From: Vibrio chagasii
GTDB lineage: Bacteria; Pseudomonadota; Gammaproteobacteria; Enterobacterales; Vibrionaceae
Direction of reading: 5' to 3'
NCBI GenBank assembly: GCA_041879415.1
Contig: CP090851.1
Span: 1,054,001 to 1,118,000 of the forward strand
Length of the DNA: 64,000 nt
The notes beneath the pieces are model-generated. The model did no database searches. It worked only from the letters and a program-made list of their open reading frames with translations, and was not told where the DNA came from. Positions 1-8,874 of the stretch are shown piece by piece. The position numbers and the translations under genes were made by a program. Positions within the stretch are counted from its first letter, which is position 1. The number at the start of each line of letters is the position of its first letter.

Positions 1-623
1 AGTCTTTTCAACTCAGGTGTTAACGTCATCTGAGGGTCTTGAAATATCTGGAGTTGACCTATCCAATACTCGGTTAATCTGTCTGATGGTTTAACCTCAT
101 GAAGGCTCTTTTCGTGAAACTTACTGAGTGCTAACACGATAGATATCGCCACGAGTACGCCCGCAGTTACATAACAGGCTAGGTTCCTAGAAAAGGCGAG
201 TTTACGATATACCGATAGTGTTTGATGTCCACTGTCTTCCTCTATTAAGGAGGGAGCGGTTTCGTTGCTAGGCTGAACTACTGGCGCTACTTCCTCTGGC
301 GCTGTCATGATTGGATCATCATCTGCAGAATCGATATAAACACAATGCTCAATGAGGCGATAGCCAACCTTAGGTACTGTTACTATTGGTGAGTCTTTTA
401 CTCCGAGCTTAACGAATCTCTGGCGTAATAAACTAATACTTTTCGCAAGAGAGGTGTCTCCTATGAACTCGCTACCCCAAGCGTAGTTAATAATGTCCAC
501 CTTACTCACAATATCGGGTGCGTGTTTAAGTAGTAGTTCTAAAACACGGCTCTCTCTGTATCCAATCTTAATAGAACGATCGTCGTTATAAATACGATTT
601 GTTATAGGGTCAAATTTGATCAT
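1..623 (-). CDS. ToxR/CadC-like transmembrane transcriptional regulator (N-terminal part)
   Basis: The reading frame starts at the ATG at 623 and stays open to the left edge, so the C-terminus lies outside the window. The first ~100 residues form an OmpR/ToxR-type winged helix: ESRVLELLLKHAPDIVSK is the first helix region, AWGSEF and TSLAKSISLLRQRF the recognition region, and VPKVGYRL the wing. An acidic, proline-containing linker follows, then one hydrophobic segment (about residues 160-178) and the beginning of a periplasmic domain. This is the layout of ToxR, TcpP and CadC, which bind DNA in the cytoplasm and sense signals across the inner membrane. No strong ribosome binding site is visible before the ATG. 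The target genes cannot be read from this fragment. Family assignment is firm; identity with a named regulator is not. Confidence 0.85.
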   Translation of the reverse strand, partial: MIKFDPITNRIYNDDRSIKIGYRESRVLELLLKHAPDIVSKVDIINYAWGSEFIGDTSLAKSISLLRQRFVKLGVKDSPIVTVPKVGYRLIEHCVYIDSADDDPIMTAPEEVAPVVQPSNETAPSLIEEDSGHQTLSVYRKLAFSRNLACYVTAGVLVAISIVLALSKFHEKSLHEVKPSDRLTEYWIGQLQIFQDPQMTLTPELKR

Positions 624-894
624 ATAGCCAACGTTTTATTTTTATTATAATTATCTCAACAATGTTTGCGACTATAAACTGACTTATATATGAATTAAAG
701 TCACATGTTACTTTTTCTGATCTTTTTTTGGTTTGTCCAAAATACACAATATTTAATAATCATTAAATATAAGTAATGCCTAATTAAGCTTTCATTTTAA
801 TAGCGATAAGATGTCTTGAAAGGTCTTATAATATTTGGGGTAATTATTTAAGTAATGTTTTAGTTAATTTACTTGCCTGATTAACTTAATAAAT

Positions 895-924
895 AAAAAG
901 CCCGCATTAAGTGCGGGCTTTTTA
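895..924. terminator. Bidirectional rho-independent terminator
   Basis: A GC-rich stem (CCCGCA / TGCGGG, loop TTAAG) is flanked by A-run and T-run, so it can work on both strands. It lies just beyond the stop of the agcS gene that is read leftward. The remaining 624-942 interval is AT-rich and shows no gene; it should hold the promoter of the ToxR-like regulator. Confidence 0.85.
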
Positions 925-942
925 TTCAAACAATTATCTCAC

Positions 943-2313
943 TTAAGCTTTTACTGCGTTATAGTCGCTTGAAGTGTTCAGTGGTTTGAAAAATAGTTTA
1001 GTTTCTTCGATAACCACATGACGTAACATGATAAGGCCAATTAGGTTCGGAATAGCCATTAGGCCGTTCACGATATCTGCCATTATCCAGATCATATCAA
1101 GCTTCAAGAATGCACCAGACGCGACTAGCGCAATAAAGATGACCTTGTAAGGTAAAACTGCTTTGGTACCTAGCAAGAACACAACGCAGCGCTCGCCGTA
1201 GTAGTTCCAGCCAAGGATCGTGGTAAATGCAAAGAAGATTAAACCAACAGACACTAGCATAGGGCCTAATGTGTCTGCATTCAGACCAACAGCAAATGCA
1301 TGAGTGGTCATTGCAGCGCCAGACAAGTCAGTCTGCCAAGCTCCCGTTAAGATGAGCGCCAAACCTGTCATCGTACAAATGATGATGGTATCGAAGAAAG
1401 TACCTGTCATAGAGACAAGGCCTTGTTTTACGCATGAATCTGTTTTTGCCGCCGCCGCAGCCATTGGTGCGCTACCTAAACCAGACTCGTTAGAGAACAC
1501 ACCGCGAGCAATACCAGATTGGATTGCCAGCATGATACTCGCACCAAAGAAACCGCCTGTTGCTGCTGTATTAGTAAACGCAGAGGTAACAACAAGAGTA
1601 ACGGCATTCAGCAGTTGATCTGCATTGGAAACCAGAACGCTTAAACATGCGACGATGTACATAACCGCCATAGTTGGAACGACTTTTCCAGCCACTTTAG
1701 CGATAGATTGAATACCACCTAATGTAACAACTGCTACTAACACTGTTAGTACGACCGCTGACATCTCGCGTGAAGCACCAAATGAGATTTCTGTAGCGTC
1801 TAATATTGCGTTTACTTGTGGAAAGGTACCAATACCAAAGCAGGCTACGCCTAAAGCGAATACAGCGAACATTACCGCCAAGATTTTTGAGCCCACTCCG
1901 TATTGCAGGTAGTACATTGGGCCGCCAACCATTTCACCATTGCTATCGGTTCTGCGGTATTTCACGGCAAGAAGGCACTCAGCGTATTTAGTCGCCATAC
2001 CAAATAACGCGGCAAGCCACATCCAGAAGAGGGCACCAGGGCCCCCAATCTTGATTGCGGTCGCTACCCCAACAATGTTACCTGTACCAATAGTTGCTGA
2101 AAGCGCGGTACACAAAGCGGCAAAACTTGATACGTCACCCGTACCAGATTTGTCTTTGATGAACACCATTTTTAGCGCGGTTGGGAGGTGTCTAAACTGG
2201 AGTAAGCCTAAGCGAAAAGTAAAGTAGATACCTGTACCCACTAGCAGAATAAGCAGTGGTGGTCCCCAAACGAATTGGTTGATGGTTTGTAGTGTAGCTT
2301 GTAGGTGGTTCAT
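943..2313 (-). CDS. Sodium/proton:alanine or glycine symporter, AgcS family
   Basis: This 456-residue inner-membrane protein has about ten to eleven hydrophobic segments and the conserved AgcS signatures GTGNIVGVATAI, FWMWLAALFGMATKYAE, GGPMYYLQYG and FSNESGLGSAP. AgcS proteins import alanine or glycine with a cation. The ATG at 2313 is preceded by a good AAGGGG site. A tandem glycine riboswitch lies immediately upstream on the same strand with no other gene between, so glycine is the likely substrate or signal: in Vibrio such riboswitches sit in front of AgcS transporters and gcv genes. The gene ends at a strong terminator (895-924) and is probably monocistronic. A second AgcS paralogue at 4401-5942 lacks the riboswitch. 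Confidence 0.95.
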   Translation of the reverse strand: MNHLQATLQTINQFVWGPPLLILLVGTGIYFTFRLGLLQFRHLPTALKMVFIKDKSGTGDVSSFAALCTALSATIGTGNIVGVATAIKIGGPGALFWMWLAALFGMATKYAECLLAVKYRRTDSNGEMVGGPMYYLQYGVGSKILAVMFAVFALGVACFGIGTFPQVNAILDATEISFGASREMSAVVLTVLVAVVTLGGIQSIAKVAGKVVPTMAVMYIVACLSVLVSNADQLLNAVTLVVTSAFTNTAATGGFFGASIMLAIQSGIARGVFSNESGLGSAPMAAAAAKTDSCVKQGLVSMTGTFFDTIIICTMTGLALILTGAWQTDLSGAAMTTHAFAVGLNADTLGPMLVSVGLIFFAFTTILGWNYYGERCVVFLLGTKAVLPYKVIFIALVASGAFLKLDMIWIMADIVNGLMAIPNLIGLIMLRHVVIEETKLFFKPLNTSSDYNAVKA

Positions 2314-2440
2314 AGATTCCCCTTAATAAATTAAAAATTTAAGGAGAAGAGGGAAGGCAGTGCAGATCGCAGGGATCGGTAGCACCACTTAATACATACG
2401 GATTTCTAGATAGAATTCTTTTGTTAATTAAGGCTTGTTG

Positions 2441-2680
2441 CTTTCCACTCCTCTGTCCTTTTGCCTGAGAGTTTCACTTAGCGAATCACTGTTAGATAAG
2501 TGATGGGCACTAAGCTTGCTCCTTCGGCGACCGATTGAACGGTTCTCTCCAGAGGTTCCTCCAACGACAGTCCTCACTTTTCCGGATTTCTCCAGCATAA
2601 AGCACCTGAAAGATTTACTTCTTCGGCGGGTCAATCTAACTAAATGTTAATATTTAGTTAAAAACCACTCTCCTGCAGTC
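2441..2680 (-). ncRNA. Tandem glycine riboswitch (two aptamers)
   Basis: Read on the minus strand, the leader of the AgcS gene shows two consecutive glycine aptamers. The first runs from about 2680 to 2556, with GGAGAG near its start and then CGCCGAAGAAGTAAATC. The second runs from about 2555 to 2441 and carries the textbook elements CTGGAGAGAACC, CGCCGAAGGAGCAAGC and ACTCTCAGGCAAAAGGACAG. Two aptamers joined by a short linker with one expression platform is the known Vibrio arrangement. The 127-bp stretch between the second aptamer and the start codon has no clear terminator hairpin, so control could be at translation or by an alternative fold; the mode (on or off) is not evident by eye. Confidence 0.95.
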
Positions 2681-2863
2681 TTCATTGGAACAATTACCTG
2701 ACTGATCAGATAATCTGTAGGCGTATCCTAGATCATATAAATTGTGATGTCAGCTACAAAATATCTGTTTGAACAAATGTTGTTCAACTAAATGATTAAA
2801 CAACGCGACTCTGACGTAACTTGCTTATTTAAATGGTATAAAATAGAGAAACAAGGAGGAGTT

Positions 2864-3022
2864 ATGACTCGACTAATAGCGATTGTTTTTTTATTGGCGT
2901 TGGCATTTGTACTGTTTCGTTATAGGACAAACGAAAAAGTACAAAAATGGGTGGTGATAGTTATCGTTAGTAGCTTCCTTTTGTATACTGCCAGCCTAAT
3001 GATTTCGGAATTAACTCGTTAG
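2864..3022 (+). CDS. Small inner-membrane protein, 52 residues, unknown function
   Basis: An ATG at 2864 sits 3 bases after a strong AAGGAGGA site, so it is preferred over an upstream in-frame ATG at 2792 without one. The product has two hydrophobic stretches (about residues 2-17 and 27-44, the latter VVIVIVSSFLLYTASLM) separated by a short charged segment with RYRTNEKVQK. It is a typical two-helix mini membrane protein. It is co-directional with the coiled-coil membrane protein that begins 70 bases later and may be co-transcribed. I do not recognise a family and assign no function. Confidence 0.7.
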   Translation: MTRLIAIVFLLALAFVLFRYRTNEKVQKWVVIVIVSSFLLYTASLMISELTR

Positions 3023-3091
3023 CACTGTTTGATATAACTTAACCATCCAGTGACCGCGTAACGTTTAACATATTTTTGGGAGTACCCGCTA

Positions 3092-3826
3092 GTGAACCAG
3101 CAACCTGGACAAAGCGAACAAGATGAAGTGGTTGTTATTGAAGAACGCGATAAGCGCAGTCAGCTCTATATCGGTATCGCTGCCGTTATTGGTTTGGCTC
3201 TTGGTGGCTTGATTGGTTCTACAGTGACAGCTTCCAAGTGGGAATCCACTTATCAGGTACTCGAAGCTCGTTATCAAGAATTGAGTGAAAGCAAAACACA
3301 GTTGGTGTCTTCTGTTGAAGCGAAAGTGGCGGAAGTTGATACTGAAATTGATGCTAAGGTTGAAGCGGCTTTGGCTGAGCAAGCAGAAGCGCATCAAAAA
3401 GAACTTCAAGATCTTGCCAAGCAATCTGCCGTGTTAGAGAAAGCAAATTACTCACTAGAGCAGCAGTTAAACGAGCAGAAACAGACATTAGATAAAACAG
3501 AGCAAGATAACCAGAAGCTAAACCGTCAGGCAGATATGCAGTCGACTTTGTTTGAGCGTTCTCGCGAGCTTTTCCGCAAAGAACTACAGATTTCTCAAGA
3601 GCTAGAAAAGCTTGAGAAAGAAAGAGATACCATTGAGCAGAACCTAGGATCATTGAAGAAGGCGTGTGATGTTTTCTTAGATGGTACGTCTTGGGATGCG
3701 AAGTCTGACGCTTGTGAGAAGCAAGATAACGCGAACTCACGTCTCAGCGACATTAGACAAATGATTGAGGTTCACACCATGGATCTTGAGCAAATCAAAG
3801 CCCTAACTGAAGAGATGGGTTTGTAG
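3092..3826 (+). CDS. Membrane-anchored coiled-coil protein of unknown function
   Basis: The 244-residue product starts at a GTG (3092) preceded by a TGGGAG site. A short acidic cytoplasmic tail is followed by one membrane helix (about residues 26-48, IGIAAVIGLALGGLIGSTV) and then a long Glu/Gln/Lys-rich coiled coil over about residues 55-185 with heptad spacing. The C-terminal part has two cysteines (CDVFLDGTSWDAKSDACE) that could form a disulfide if the domain is periplasmic. Proteins of this type are often labelled as chromosome-partition-like in Vibrio genomes, but no ParA ATPase motif is present here, so that name would be wrong. A good terminator follows at 3858. Confidence 0.85.
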   Translation: MNQQPGQSEQDEVVVIEERDKRSQLYIGIAAVIGLALGGLIGSTVTASKWESTYQVLEARYQELSESKTQLVSSVEAKVAEVDTEIDAKVEAALAEQAEAHQKELQDLAKQSAVLEKANYSLEQQLNEQKQTLDKTEQDNQKLNRQADMQSTLFERSRELFRKELQISQELEKLEKERDTIEQNLGSLKKACDVFLDGTSWDAKSDACEKQDNANSRLSDIRQMIEVHTMDLEQIKALTEEMGL

Positions 3827-3857
3827 GTTAAACGCTAAGTCATACTCTTAAATTTTA

Positions 3858-3893
3858 AACACCCACATCATGCAAATGGTGTGGGTGTTTTTT
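3858..3893 (+). terminator. Rho-independent terminator
   Basis: The stem ACACCCACATCAT / ATGGTGTGGGTGT (one G-T pair) is followed by TTTTTT. It closes the unit of the coiled-coil membrane protein. The rest of the interval to 4126 shows no supported gene. Confidence 0.9.
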
Positions 3894-4126
3894 GTTGTTG
3901 CTAGGTGGTGAGAAGAATGTGTCTCTCTACTAAGAATACTTGCATCTACCTCTCCGCCATTTGTGATTGGTGCTTCATAGTTAACAGCTTTATGTGACTA
4001 GTTGGGTATTTGGTGACTTTGCGCGCATATTTATAGACGTTGTCAGCCTCATAGTGGTTCTGTTCTAGGATGAACACACGGCCTGTTGTTCTTTGGTCAT
4101 GTCATTACGATGGGGAGGGATAGACC

Positions 4127-4312
4127 ATGAATGAATATCAGTGTGAGAACTGCACCGTAGCTTATTGCTTCGATGATTGTAATTCGCCATTAGCACAACG
4201 TGAAATGATTGAGGTAGAAGAGGTGGTTGAGCGTATACAAGTATGCCAAGATTCTGAGCAGCGTGAACAGGAAAATTTAGGTACAAAAAATCCCTACAAG
4301 CAAAGCTGGTAG
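4127..4312 (+). CDS. Small cysteine-rich protein, 61 residues, possible zinc binder
   Basis: The ATG at 4127 has a GGGAGGGA site 6-10 bases upstream, which is the main support. The N-terminus has four cysteines spaced C-x2-C-x4-C-x3-C (positions 6, 9, 14 and 18), which would suit one structural zinc site. The rest is very acidic (EVEEVVERIQ) and polar, with no membrane segment. The final codons and the TAG stop lie inside the stem of a terminator hairpin, so translation and termination may interfere, or the frame may be fortuitous. No family is recognised. Confidence 0.45.
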   Translation: MNEYQCENCTVAYCFDDCNSPLAQREMIEVEEVVERIQVCQDSEQREQENLGTKNPYKQSW

Positions 4313-4319
4313 GGATTTT
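4287..4319. terminator. Bidirectional terminator overlapping the end of the small Cys-rich gene
   Basis: The stem AAATCCCTAC / GTAGGGATTT extends into flanking A and T runs. The U-run is longer on the minus strand (six), so its main job is probably to end the AgcS message that arrives from 4401. Confidence 0.85.
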
Positions 4320-4400
4320 CATTAAGCTAATGTCCTGTTCTCGCTTTCTCAAGCAAAGGGTATTACCAAAGTTTTTAGAACAGTGTTAATTAGCGAGTGA

Positions 4401-5942
4401 TTACTTTTCGTAGGTTTTGATTTCACCTGATTTCACACGAGCAACGAATGATTGCAGTTCTTTCTTAACAACAGGCATCAAGAAGTAAAGACCTAGGATG
4501 TTAAAGATAGACATTGCAAAGATAGCTGCATCAGAGAAGTCGATTACCGCACCAAATTGGATTGTTGCGCCAATTACAACGAACACACAGAACATCACTT
4601 TGAAAACCAGTTCCGTAGCCTTTCCTTCACCGAATAGGTAAGTCCATGCTTTAAGACCGTAGTACGACCAAGAAATCATAGTAGAAAATGCAAACATGAT
4701 AACGGCTAGTGCTAATGTGTATTTGAAGAAACCTGCAGTTTCAGTGAACGATGCCGCAGTTAGAGTTACACCTGTTAAACCTGAACCATCGAATGGACCT
4801 GTGTTCAAGCCCGCGATAGTGATAACCAATGCAGTCATAGTACAAATGATTACTGTATCAACGAACGGTTCTAGCAGTGACACTAGGCCTTCAGTGATTG
4901 GCTCTTTTGTTTTAACTGCTGAGTGAGCAATAGCCGCAGAACCAACACCCGCTTCGTTCGAGAAGGTAGCACGTTTCAAACCTTGAATTAACGCACCAAT
5001 GAAGCCACCAACGACGCCTTCACCAGTAAATGCACCTGTAAAGATTGCGCTGAATGCAGGACCAACTTGATCTAGGTTAGAACCGATAACAACCACAGCC
5101 ATACCGATATATAGTGCAGCCATCCAAGGAACTACTTTTTCCGTTACCGATGCAATAGAAGGCATACCACCAACAATTACAGAGAAAACAAGAGCTGCTA
5201 GTACAAGACCAGTGATAACACCGTACTCACTTGGGATATCAAACGCATACGTTAGCATTGCATGAGCTTGGTTAGCTTGGAACATGTTACCGCCACCCAG
5301 TGAACCTAAGATACACATGAGTGCGAAACCGATAGCCAGTACTTTACCCAGTCCGCCTAAACCTCTTTCACTAAGGCCCTGGCTGAGGTAGTACATAGGA
5401 CCACCCGAAACAACACCTGACGGCAAGATAGTTCGGTATTTAACACCTAAAGTACACTCACAGAATTTAGAAGCCATCCCTAGAAGGCCACACAAAATCA
5501 TCCAGAATGTTGCACCAGGACCACCGATCGCAAGGGCTGCACCAACACCGGCAATATTACCTAGGCCCACGGTTCCTGACAGAGCAGTGGTGAGTGCTTG
5601 AAAGTGAGAAACCTCACCATCTTCTTTCGATTTAGGGTCGGTGTATTTACCTTTAATGATATCGATAGCCATACCGACACGTTTAAATTGAACGAAACCA
5701 AAATAAACTGTGAAGACCATAGCTGCGAGTAATAGCCAGCCTACAATGATAGGGAAATTAGCTTCACCTACCGGTACACTTTTAAATATTAATCCAACGA
5801 ACCATCCTGTGTATTCGTTGAAAAATCCATCAACACTTTGACTTAAATTGCTAATAGCTTGATTAAATGATCCTTCTTCTGCAAATGCACTGGAACTAAA
5901 CAATAATATAAACCCAAAAAATAATTCTCTTATGTTTTTCAT
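4401..5942 (-). CDS. Sodium:alanine/glycine symporter, AgcS family (second paralogue)
   Basis: This 513-residue member of the AgcS family carries GTVGLGNIAGVGAALA, GGPMYYLSQG, FSNEAGVGSAAIAHSA and about eleven membrane segments. It differs from the first paralogue by an extended N-terminus that looks like a cleaved signal sequence (IRELFFGFILLFSSSAFAEE) plus a short periplasmic stretch (to about residue 60) before the first transport helix. The ATG at 5942 follows an AGGGAAAACC site. No glycine riboswitch is visible upstream, so regulation and possibly substrate preference differ from the copy at 943-2313. The transcript probably ends at the hairpin 4287-4319. Confidence 0.93.
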   Translation of the reverse strand: MKNIRELFFGFILLFSSSAFAEEGSFNQAISNLSQSVDGFFNEYTGWFVGLIFKSVPVGEANFPIIVGWLLLAAMVFTVYFGFVQFKRVGMAIDIIKGKYTDPKSKEDGEVSHFQALTTALSGTVGLGNIAGVGAALAIGGPGATFWMILCGLLGMASKFCECTLGVKYRTILPSGVVSGGPMYYLSQGLSERGLGGLGKVLAIGFALMCILGSLGGGNMFQANQAHAMLTYAFDIPSEYGVITGLVLAALVFSVIVGGMPSIASVTEKVVPWMAALYIGMAVVVIGSNLDQVGPAFSAIFTGAFTGEGVVGGFIGALIQGLKRATFSNEAGVGSAAIAHSAVKTKEPITEGLVSLLEPFVDTVIICTMTALVITIAGLNTGPFDGSGLTGVTLTAASFTETAGFFKYTLALAVIMFAFSTMISWSYYGLKAWTYLFGEGKATELVFKVMFCVFVVIGATIQFGAVIDFSDAAIFAMSIFNILGLYFLMPVVKKELQSFVARVKSGEIKTYEK

Positions 5943-6445
5943 GGTTTTCCCTGTCTTTTTATTAAATTATGTTTGTTTCTGTTGTGTTTGTTTTATATTT
6001 CAATAGCTTAGTTATCTCTTCGGTAGCGACAAAATGCTCTGGAGCCAAGTCGAAATGCGAAATAAATATAACTATTAATCACGTTTTATATGGATATCCT
6101 TTCGGCACGTGCACCATTAAGACTATGATATTCGGCTTACCACGTCTTATTGATAACCCTATACATAAAACGAATGGCGTCAAAGAAATTTTTACAATAA
6201 ATTTACAATTATTCGTGTTTTGTCGTCTTTTAGGAATAAGTCGATGATTTTTGAGTTGGAAAAAGCATATAAAATAGCAAGACTCATAGCATGAATGGTC
6301 TCATCTTGGCTCTGTAACTATGTTTGAAACGGCTTTTGATAAACCTGAGTTGTAATGTTGTTATCTCAGTAGGCTAAATCAGGAAAGGTGGGTTGGAGGT
6401 GATTGGTCGTAAGAACTTAGGGCCATTTTCAGTTTTGAGGGTAAT
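5943..6445. other. AT-rich intergenic region, no gene supported
   Basis: About 500 bases lie between the start of the second AgcS gene and the terminator of the efflux operon. It must contain the AgcS promoter (minus strand). A 92-codon open frame at 5969-6247 lacks a ribosome binding site and has no recognisable domain. No riboswitch-like conserved elements were found. Confidence 0.5.
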
Positions 6446-6471
6446 AAAAAAGCCCTATATTAGGGCTTTTG
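6446..6471 (-). terminator. Rho-independent terminator of the efflux operon
   Basis: The stem AAAGCCCTA / TAGGGCTTT with a short loop is followed on the minus strand by a U-run. It lies 21 bases past the stop of the last permease gene. Confidence 0.85.
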
Positions 6472-6492
6472 GTTTTTGATGAGTTAATCGGT

Positions 6493-7662
6493 TCAACGGC
6501 TATGGTCGGTAGCATGGTTAACGACGCTTTTGCTCGACTTGTGGTAGAGCTTGAGTGCCAATAACGATCCCCATAGAGCGACTTGCCCCCATAACAGCGT
6601 CCATTGAGGTGCCACTTCTTGCCACGAGGCGCCCATTTGGTTTAAAGCTAAGAACCCTTGAATCGCTGGTGTACTTGGGAACAGTTGTGATAACAGCACG
6701 AGCCATTCTGGCATCATCTCAATCGGCCAAATGAAACCAGAGGAGAAAATGAGCGGCATTGAACTGATCAGTACAACCACGGTTACGAGTTCTCTTCTTG
6801 GTACTAACTCTCCGATAAAAATCCCGATTAAACAGCTAGTCAACAAGAAGGGCAGTAACAAGGTTAAAATCTGTGAGATAGCGGCTAGCTGGTTTATGCC
6901 GTACATCGAAAAGCTGGCGCCGAAGTAGTACATCGATAACAAATAGTAGATGCCCACTAAGGTACAGCATCGAGCAAGGATAAGTTTTGCTGGGGAGATT
7001 TTACTCCAGTAACCGAATGTAGACTGGGCGTTTTGTGTCGCACCAATCAACCCGGATGCCATGGCTAGAGTTTGCTGAAGGATCAACACAAAGACAGCCG
7101 GAACCACGTAATCGATATATCCCATACGACTATTGAAAGTAGGTTTTAGATTCAAGCTAAATGCACTATAACCCTTGGCTGCGGATTCTAAAGGCACGCC
7201 TTCAATTAAGAGGTGGCTGACCTTGACTTGTGCTGCTAACGTGCCGCCTGCCTTCGCAAGCCCTTCAACTATAGTGCCGTAAACCAAGAAGTAAGATGCA
7301 TCGCCTGCATAAGAGAGCGTTGGACTTTTTCCTAAAAGTAGGTCTTTGTAGAAGTCTTCAGGAATGACGATGAACCCACCAATTTCTTGGTTAAGCACAG
7401 CCTGTTTCGCGTCAGCGATAGTGGAATCACGGCGAACCAAATCAATTTGAGAGGTCGCATCGACCATTCGCTCCAAGTGGTAGCTACTTTGGCTCTTGTC
7501 TAGGTTCACGACTGATGCCTTCAATTGTTGAGGTACTTGATTGGCGTAGGGTAGCGGGTACAAGAATGAGTAAAAGACCACGCCACCAAATACCGTCAGT
7601 AATACAACAGGGTTGCGAAGAACCGCCAGTAATTCTTGTTTCAGCAATTGAGTAAAGCTCAT
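6493..7662 (-). CDS. ABC-2-type transport permease (YhhJ-like), second of a pair
   Basis: The 389-residue product has one N-terminal membrane helix (about 18-35), a large extracytoplasmic domain (about 40-180), and a cluster of five to six membrane helices (about 185-375). This is the fold of ABC2_membrane_3 permeases such as YhhJ and YbhS/R. Such proteins normally need an ABC ATPase and an HlyD-like adaptor to expel drugs or lipophilic compounds. Here the start overlaps the stop of the first permease by 4 bases (ATGA), so the two are translationally coupled and probably form a heterodimer. No ATPase gene is in the operon or elsewhere in the window. Confidence 0.9.
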   Translation of the reverse strand: MSFTQLLKQELLAVLRNPVVLLTVFGGVVFYSFLYPLPYANQVPQQLKASVVNLDKSQSSYHLERMVDATSQIDLVRRDSTIADAKQAVLNQEIGGFIVIPEDFYKDLLLGKSPTLSYAGDASYFLVYGTIVEGLAKAGGTLAAQVKVSHLLIEGVPLESAAKGYSAFSLNLKPTFNSRMGYIDYVVPAVFVLILQQTLAMASGLIGATQNAQSTFGYWSKISPAKLILARCCTLVGIYYLLSMYYFGASFSMYGINQLAAISQILTLLLPFLLTSCLIGIFIGELVPRRELVTVVVLISSMPLIFSSGFIWPIEMMPEWLVLLSQLFPSTPAIQGFLALNQMGASWQEVAPQWTLLWGQVALWGSLLALKLYHKSSKSVVNHATDHSR

Positions 7663-8867
7663 TGATTTACTCCTTGATGTTCTACTTGTGTCGACTGTGC
7701 TGCTTGCGCTAAGTGCTTTTTAATCAACAAGATCACTATAAAAGCAGGAATAACATACCAAAACATTGAAGTGAGGTTCATCAGCGATTGCGCAGCGCTC
7801 ACACCGTAACTAGACTGAGCCGTTTGTACTTCAATGTAATGGCTAACAGGCAGTAGGCTTCTCCAACCTTGGGCAGCCGTATTCATGTCTGTGACAGGGA
7901 AGGTGATTCCCATAAAGGCAAAACTTGGTGCCGTAAATGCGCCAGCAAAACTCATTGCTCTTGCTGGATCAAGCGTCAAGAAGAAGAACAAGCAACCCAT
8001 AATGATACAACTAATAACCGTCAGTAACTGTGCGATGGTTAATGCCATAAAGCTGCCGTTAAATGGCCACTCTAAAAGGCGATAAAACCAAAAACTAAAG
8101 GCAATACCGAACCCCAAAAACAGCACAACGTAAGGGGTTAGTGTCGATGCGAGTGCTTTAACAGAAGAGTGAGATAGCCATGCTTGAAGCCCACGCGCGC
8201 GTACATTTGCAGTCAGTATCAAAATTGTTCCCACTACAATCATGATTTGCCATAAAGCAGGAATTACGGCAGATACCAAGAACTGAGCGTAACTGGTGTT
8301 CTTGTTAAACAATGGCGTGATTTGGCTTTGTACGGTGACAGCTTGCCCCAATGCAGATTGTACCGTGGTGTCACCATGTGAAAGCTGTCTAATCACTTCG
8401 AGTTGAGCGTTGAACGTGCCCTGAGCTTGCAGTAGAGCCGAGTTCACTAGTTTACCAATCAATATAAACTGGCTGTTGTAGAACACGGATACCTGCGGGT
8501 TTAGCCCAAGGTAAAGATCTCGGTCAAAGTGTCTAGGTATAACAACATAGCCGTAGATATCACGTTCAATCATGGCTTTAGCTGCTTCACTTGCGGAGCT
8601 GTATTTCTGAGTGACCTGCAGGGTAGGTGAGGCATCGACTAAGCGAGTAAACTGCTGTGAAATTTGGCTGTGTTCTAGGTCAACCACAGCAACAGGTAAG
8701 TCACGGGCGATGCCTTGTGAGAAGATCAGCCAGATACTTGCAGTAAGCAGCAAGGGTATCCAAGTTAAGCACGACAGCAGCCACTTGTCTTTACGTACAA
8801 TAGCCCACTGTCTAAGCAAATTGCTTTTCGCTTTGTGATGTTCTGGGAAGTGAGAATTAGCAGACAT
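7659..8867 (-). CDS. ABC-2-type transport permease (YhhJ/YbhR-like), first of a pair
   Basis: This 402-residue permease has the same layout as its neighbour: a cytoplasmic start, one membrane helix (about residues 33-50), an extracytoplasmic domain (DLPVAVVDLEHSQISQQFTR starts a region shared with the paralogue, which has LKASVVNLDKSQSSYHLERM), then about six helices. The shared motif shows that the pair arose by duplication. It begins 7 bases after the HlyD-like gene ends. The function inferred from family and context is export of a small hydrophobic compound through a HlyD-TolC-like conduit. The substrate is unknown. Confidence 0.9.
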   Translation of the reverse strand: MSANSHFPEHHKAKSNLLRQWAIVRKDKWLLSCLTWIPLLLTASIWLIFSQGIARDLPVAVVDLEHSQISQQFTRLVDASPTLQVTQKYSSASEAAKAMIERDIYGYVVIPRHFDRDLYLGLNPQVSVFYNSQFILIGKLVNSALLQAQGTFNAQLEVIRQLSHGDTTVQSALGQAVTVQSQITPLFNKNTSYAQFLVSAVIPALWQIMIVVGTILILTANVRARGLQAWLSHSSVKALASTLTPYVVLFLGFGIAFSFWFYRLLEWPFNGSFMALTIAQLLTVISCIIMGCLFFFLTLDPARAMSFAGAFTAPSFAFMGITFPVTDMNTAAQGWRSLLPVSHYIEVQTAQSSYGVSAAQSLMNLTSMFWYVIPAFIVILLIKKHLAQAAQSTQVEHQGVNQ

Positions 8868-8874
8868 ACGTCAC

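Noticed and set aside
2428..2634. 68-codon open frame on the minus strand
   Set aside because: It lies entirely within the tandem glycine riboswitch and its start falls inside an aptamer; the RNA explains the conservation.
3092..3826. Naming the coiled-coil membrane protein as a ParA partition protein
   Set aside because: No Walker-type ATPase motif is present; only a membrane helix and a coiled coil can be seen.
5969..6247. 92-codon open frame on the plus strand
   Set aside because: AT-rich, no ribosome binding site, no recognisable domain; treated as intergenic.
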